Of a stretch of 16,383 nucleotides of DNA, positions 13,441 through 16,383 are shown in pieces (position 1 is the stretch's first letter; every line of letters starts with the position of its first letter). Location: NCBI GenBank assembly GCA_016282055.1, contig JAEEJT010000034.1, positions 1-16,383 on the forward strand, in the 5' to 3' direction. The notes beneath the pieces are model-generated. The model did not search any database and was not told the DNA's origin. It was given only the letters and a program-made list of their open reading frames with translations. Position numbers and translations under genes: made by a program. Source of the stretch: Bacilli bacterium. GTDB taxonomy: Bacteria; Bacillota_I; Bacilli_A; ML615J-28; CAG-698.

Positions 13441-15180
13441 ATGGATAATTTAAAAGAAAGATTTTTTAATAAATTTACAATATGTTTTTACATTGTTTAT
13501 GTAATTATATTATTCTTAATTTGTTATTTTGGTTTACCAACAATAAATTTTAGAGCTAAAGGTTTTTATGCATTTTTAGCATATATATTAATTATTCCAT
13601 GTTTTGTTATTTTAAATTTTGTTGCACATCATAAAATAATTAATGGTAATGTTAAAGATACATATAAAATATTTAATATTAATAAGAAAAATAATAGTTT
13701 TAGTTTTTCTCAAGATAGATATGTTTCTGCTGATGAATATTTTAGTCCTAAAAGAAATTTAATGAGAACATGTTTAATATTATTATTTGGTTTTATTGCT
13801 ATGGAGATTCTTATTGGCATTACTGGTGCTAAAATCTTTAATGCTAAGAAATATGCTGAACAATTATCAATTGTTCAAACAACTACTGAAGAATTAAATC
13901 AAGAATTTGATTATGACGATAATGCTGAAGATAATGAAGTTATTTTACCTACAATTGATAAGGATTTAGCTTTTAAATTTGCTCAAGCTAAACTTGAAAA
14001 ATATGGTGCTCAATATAGTATTGATAAAACAATATTTACTATTATGAGTGTTGAAAGAGATGGAAAGACTGAATTAATTCGAGTAACTCCTTTAGAATAT
14101 GCTACTAAATTTGTTGCTTTAAGTAAATATAATAGTGGTACTATTGGTTATATTGAAGTTAATTGTGTAACTAAAGTTGCTAAGCTTGTTACATTTGATG
14201 AAAATAATTGTTTAAAGTATATGCCTAGTGCAGTATTTAAATATGATTTGAAGCGTCATATATATTCAAAATATCCAACATTAATGTATGATGAAAAGTA
14301 TTTTGAAATAGATAATTATGGTAATCCTTATTGGGTTATTCCTACTGTTAAAAAAGAAATTGGTATTTGTAATGGAGAAACTCCTTATAAAGTATTAATC
14401 GTTAATCCTATTACTGGTGAAATGAATTTATATGATTTAGGTAAAGAACCAGTATGGACTCAAAGATGTGTTGATGAAAGTGCAGTTGAAGCTCAAGCTA
14501 ATAATGCTTTAAAGTATAAGAATGGTTATTGGAATACTTACTTTGCTAAGAAAGAAGTGTTTAATCTAAGTGATGGATATAACTACATTAATAAGAATGG
14601 TGAAACTTATTATATTAGTTGTATTACTAGTCCAAATGAAAATGACCAAACATCTATTGGTTTTATTAGTATTAATCTAAAAACTAAAGAAACTAAGAGA
14701 TATAGTGCTCCTGGTATTACAGAAATGAGAGCAAGAGAAATTGCTATGTATGATGAAAGAGTAAAAGCTCAAGTTTTAGAAGCTACTTGGCCTATTTTAA
14801 TATCATATAAATCAATACCAACATATTTTGTTGTACTTAAGAATGATGTTCAATCTCAAAAGGTTGTATTAATTAATGCTGATGATGGAGCATATGTAGC
14901 TATTGAAGATAATATTCAAAGTGCATTTAGTAGTTATGATAAACTTGTTTTCAATAAAAATAATGATACAATTGAAGAATTAACTCTTACTGGTACTGTC
15001 ACTAATATAAGGGATCTTGGTAATACTATTGAATTTACATTAAATAATAAAGAAAATTATTATTTTGTTGTTGATGTAAATTTATCACTTGATGCAAGAT
15101 TTTTAAATAAAGGTGATATCATCACAATTAAATATAAAGAGTATAGTAATTATGGTGCTGTAACAAGTTTAAGTAAATAA
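13441..15180 (+). CDS. Large membrane-anchored protein of unknown function
   Basis: A 579-residue protein. Three membrane helices at about residues 12-30, 41-62 and 109-131 are followed by some 450 residues that, on an N-inside model, lie outside the cell. An acidic stretch (about 150-165) leads to a region of repeated strand-turn-strand units: GYIEVNCVTKVAKLV, KVLIVNPITGEMNLYDLG, GFISINLKTKETKRY and KVVLINADDGAYVAI. The spacing and NxxTGE-like turns recall PepSY-type modules, but that is only resemblance. The last 80 residues (LTGTVTNIRDLGNTIEFTL... KGDIITIKY) look like a small beta-barrel, OB-like. I do not recognise a named family. GGAGGG at 13428-13433 fixes ATG 13441. It stands alone between a promoter and a strong terminator. 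Confidence 0.88.
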   Translation: MDNLKERFFNKFTICFYIVYVIILFLICYFGLPTINFRAKGFYAFLAYILIIPCFVILNFVAHHKIINGNVKDTYKIFNINKKNNSFSFSQDRYVSADEYFSPKRNLMRTCLILLFGFIAMEILIGITGAKIFNAKKYAEQLSIVQTTTEELNQEFDYDDNAEDNEVILPTIDKDLAFKFAQAKLEKYGAQYSIDKTIFTIMSVERDGKTELIRVTPLEYATKFVALSKYNSGTIGYIEVNCVTKVAKLVTFDENNCLKYMPSAVFKYDLKRHIYSKYPTLMYDEKYFEIDNYGNPYWVIPTVKKEIGICNGETPYKVLIVNPITGEMNLYDLGKEPVWTQRCVDESAVEAQANNALKYKNGYWNTYFAKKEVFNLSDGYNYINKNGETYYISCITSPNENDQTSIGFISINLKTKETKRYSAPGITEMRAREIAMYDERVKAQVLEATWPILISYKSIPTYFVVLKNDVQSQKVVLINADDGAYVAIEDNIQSAFSSYDKLVFNKNNDTIEELTLTGTVTNIRDLGNTIEFTLNNKENYYFVVDVNLSLDARFLNKGDIITIKYKEYSNYGAVTSLSK

Positions 15181-15186
15181 AATAAT

Positions 15187-15220
15187 AGTCTCTAAACATT
15201 ATGTTTGGAGACTTTTTTTT
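15187..15220 (+). terminator. Terminator after the large membrane protein gene
   Basis: AGTCTCTAAAC (15187-15197) pairs with GTTTGGAGACT (15203-15213) with one G-U, followed by seven T. Confidence 0.92.
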
Positions 15221-15221
15221 A

Positions 15222-15250
15222 TTGTATTTTTAATAATATTATGATAAAAT
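15222..15250 (+). promoter_or_regulatory. Promoter of the DUF368-plsC operon
   Basis: TTGTAT at 15222-15227, a 17-base spacer and TAAAAT at 15245-15250 with an extended TGn (15242-15244). The -35 box directly follows the T-run of the preceding terminator. Confidence 0.7.
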
Positions 15251-15277
15251 TTTATTAGTATGTAAGGAAATGAGATT

Positions 15278-16165
15278 ATGAAGCAATTTATAACATTTTT
15301 AAAGGGAATACTATTAGGTTTTGTTGGACTTGCAATACCAGGATTAAGTGCATCTACTATAGCATTAGAGGTTAATGTTTATCATCCTATGATTGATGCT
15401 ATTAGTAATTTATTTAATAAGTTTAGAAGAAGCGCTTTATTTTTAATATTTCTAATGCTTGGATATTTTACTGGTGGATTTTTAGGTTCGTATCTTATTG
15501 ATACTATTTATTCAATATATCCACTTGTTATCATTACAGCAATACTTGGATTTATATTCGGTGGTATGCCAAAGATGGCTTGTGATTTAAAGCCGGGCCT
15601 TAAGAAAATATCTTGTTGGATAACTATTGTCAGTGTGTTGTTATTGTTATTATCCTTTTCGTTTTTTGTAATTAAAACAGAACAAGTTTCTTTTGATAAT
15701 ATGAATGTTTTTGACTTAATAATATTATTCTTTATTGGTGTTTTTACATCATCAACATTAGTTATTCCAGGAGTTGATTTTGCTGTATTATTATTATCTT
15801 TAGGATATTATAATGCTTTAATTGGTTTAATTGCTCATATCTTTGATTTTAGTAATATATTACATAATTTAATTGTTCTTGGAACATATTTAGTTGGTTA
15901 TGGAATAGGTGCATTCTTATTATCTAAACTTATTAAAATGTTAGTTAAAAAGTATAACAATGAATGCAATTTTGCAAGCTTTGCTTTTGTTCTTGTTGCT
16001 CCATTTGTTGTTATAAAAAAATGTGTTATTGATAATCCTAATTTTTCATATAGCAATGGGCAATTAATTGTTGGAATAATATTAGGCGTTATATGCTTTG
16101 TCTTAATGTTTGTTTTAACACGAAGAATTGAGAAGAAAGAGATAGTGGTGGAACAAAATGTTTAG
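15278..16165 (+). CDS. popT: DUF368 membrane protein, PopT-like undecaprenyl-phosphate transporter
   Basis: A 295-residue membrane protein with about eight to nine hydrophobic segments. It shows the two internal repeats of the DUF368 family, each with a conserved PG: GFVGLAIPGLSASTIAL at residues 14-30 and SSTLVIPGVDFAVLLLSLGYY at 158-178. DUF368 proteins were recently assigned as one of the two bacterial carriers (with DedA-type UptA) that return undecaprenyl phosphate to the inner leaflet for reuse in cell-wall synthesis; this function is taken from family knowledge. AAGGA at 15264-15268 precedes the ATG. The following acyltransferase gene overlaps its end by 8 bases, so the two are probably translated together. 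Confidence 0.87.
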   Translation: MKQFITFLKGILLGFVGLAIPGLSASTIALEVNVYHPMIDAISNLFNKFRRSALFLIFLMLGYFTGGFLGSYLIDTIYSIYPLVIITAILGFIFGGMPKMACDLKPGLKKISCWITIVSVLLLLLSFSFFVIKTEQVSFDNMNVFDLIILFFIGVFTSSTLVIPGVDFAVLLLSLGYYNALIGLIAHIFDFSNILHNLIVLGTYLVGYGIGAFLLSKLIKMLVKKYNNECNFASFAFVLVAPFVVIKKCVIDNPNFSYSNGQLIVGIILGVICFVLMFVLTRRIEKKEIVVEQNV

Positions 16166-16383
16166 ATTTATTCTTTCAATATTATTACATATTCCTCTTG
16201 TTTTAAGAATAAGACATAAGATGAAGAAGAGTTTAAAGAACAAAGAATTATCTCTTCAAGATAAATATGATGTTGCAAGAGATATTGTTATGACAATAAC
16301 AAAGAAGGCTCATTGTAAAGTTATTGCTTCAGGATATGAAAATATTCCTTTTGATACAGGATATATGATTTGTCCTAACCACC
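16158..16383 (+). CDS. 1-acyl-glycerol-3-phosphate acyltransferase, N-terminal part (partial)
   Basis: Starts at ATG 16158 inside the DUF368 gene (8-base overlap, GGTGG at 16147-16151) and runs off the window after 75 codons. Residues 1-20 are a hydrophobic, amphipathic N-terminus, then a basic KMKKSLK stretch, then AHCKVIASGYENIP, the strand that precedes the active site in PlsC-type enzymes, ending in ICPNH75. That His is the first residue of the NHxxxxD catalytic motif; the Asp is beyond the edge. It would acylate lysophosphatidic acid to phosphatidic acid at the membrane. The family is well supported but the exact position of the enzyme in lipid synthesis is not. Confidence 0.85.
   Translation, partial: MFRFILSILLHIPLVLRIRHKMKKSLKNKELSLQDKYDVARDIVMTITKKAHCKVIASGYENIPFDTGYMICPNH

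Noticed and set aside
1..16383. CRISPR array, tRNA or rRNA genes, insertion sequences, toxin-antitoxin or phage defence system
   Set aside because: I found no repeat-spacer pattern, cloverleaf, transposase or inverted-repeat ends; the RhuM remnant is the only mobile-type trace.

Overview
The window is AT-rich (clearly below about 30% GC by eye) and every gene lies on the + strand. TGA is a true stop (it ends the GNAT and SDR genes) and Trp is TGG, so the code is standard bacterial table 11. Gene content points to a small-genome, low-GC Bacillota, possibly an uncultured Bacilli/Erysipelotrichia-like gut lineage: a glutamine synthetase with the GSI-alpha Arg62, BioY, a heterodimeric ABC exporter, a DUF368 (PopT-like) protein, strong AGGAG ribosome binding sites and clean sigma-A promoters. 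The taxonomic placement is inference.

Layout. 1-1873: tail of one ABC exporter half and a complete partner, overlapping by 8 bases and closed by a terminator. 1945-2604: a scar region holding a decayed RhuM-family gene (two frameshifts, two stops, lost N-terminus), then a sigma-A promoter and a structured leader RNA with a strong terminator immediately before a GNAT acetyltransferase. 3223-4228: a 53-residue membrane protein and a TM1586-like nitroreductase. 4331-7986: a tight four-gene operon (SDR oxidoreductase, NERD nuclease-related protein with zinc ribbon, CDF metal transporter, zinc-ribbon methyltransferase). 8014-9500: glnA with its own promoter, a 5' UTR made largely of three 15-base direct repeats, and a terminator. 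9529-11852: an unrecognised protein, a ZIP metal transporter and a P-loop kinase-like protein. 11906-13388: bioY overlapping a sialate-O-acetylesterase-like lipoprotein gene. 13441-15220: a large membrane-anchored protein of unknown function. 15278-16383: a DUF368/PopT-like undecaprenyl-phosphate carrier overlapping a plsC-like acyltransferase that runs off the end.

How the parts fit. The most coherent pair is PopT-PlsC, joining lipid-carrier recycling with phospholipid synthesis. CDF and ZIP are two divalent-metal carriers in separate units. BioY is a salvage uptake component whose EcfA/EcfT partners are not here. The best candidate for something undescribed is the leader RNA before the GNAT gene (2483-2604): a sigma-A promoter, a folded region, a 5-bp candidate antiterminator mutually exclusive with a long intrinsic terminator, then the gene's ribosome binding site. 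I could not match it to a riboswitch or T-box class from memory. Most of the rest is ordinary chromosomal content.
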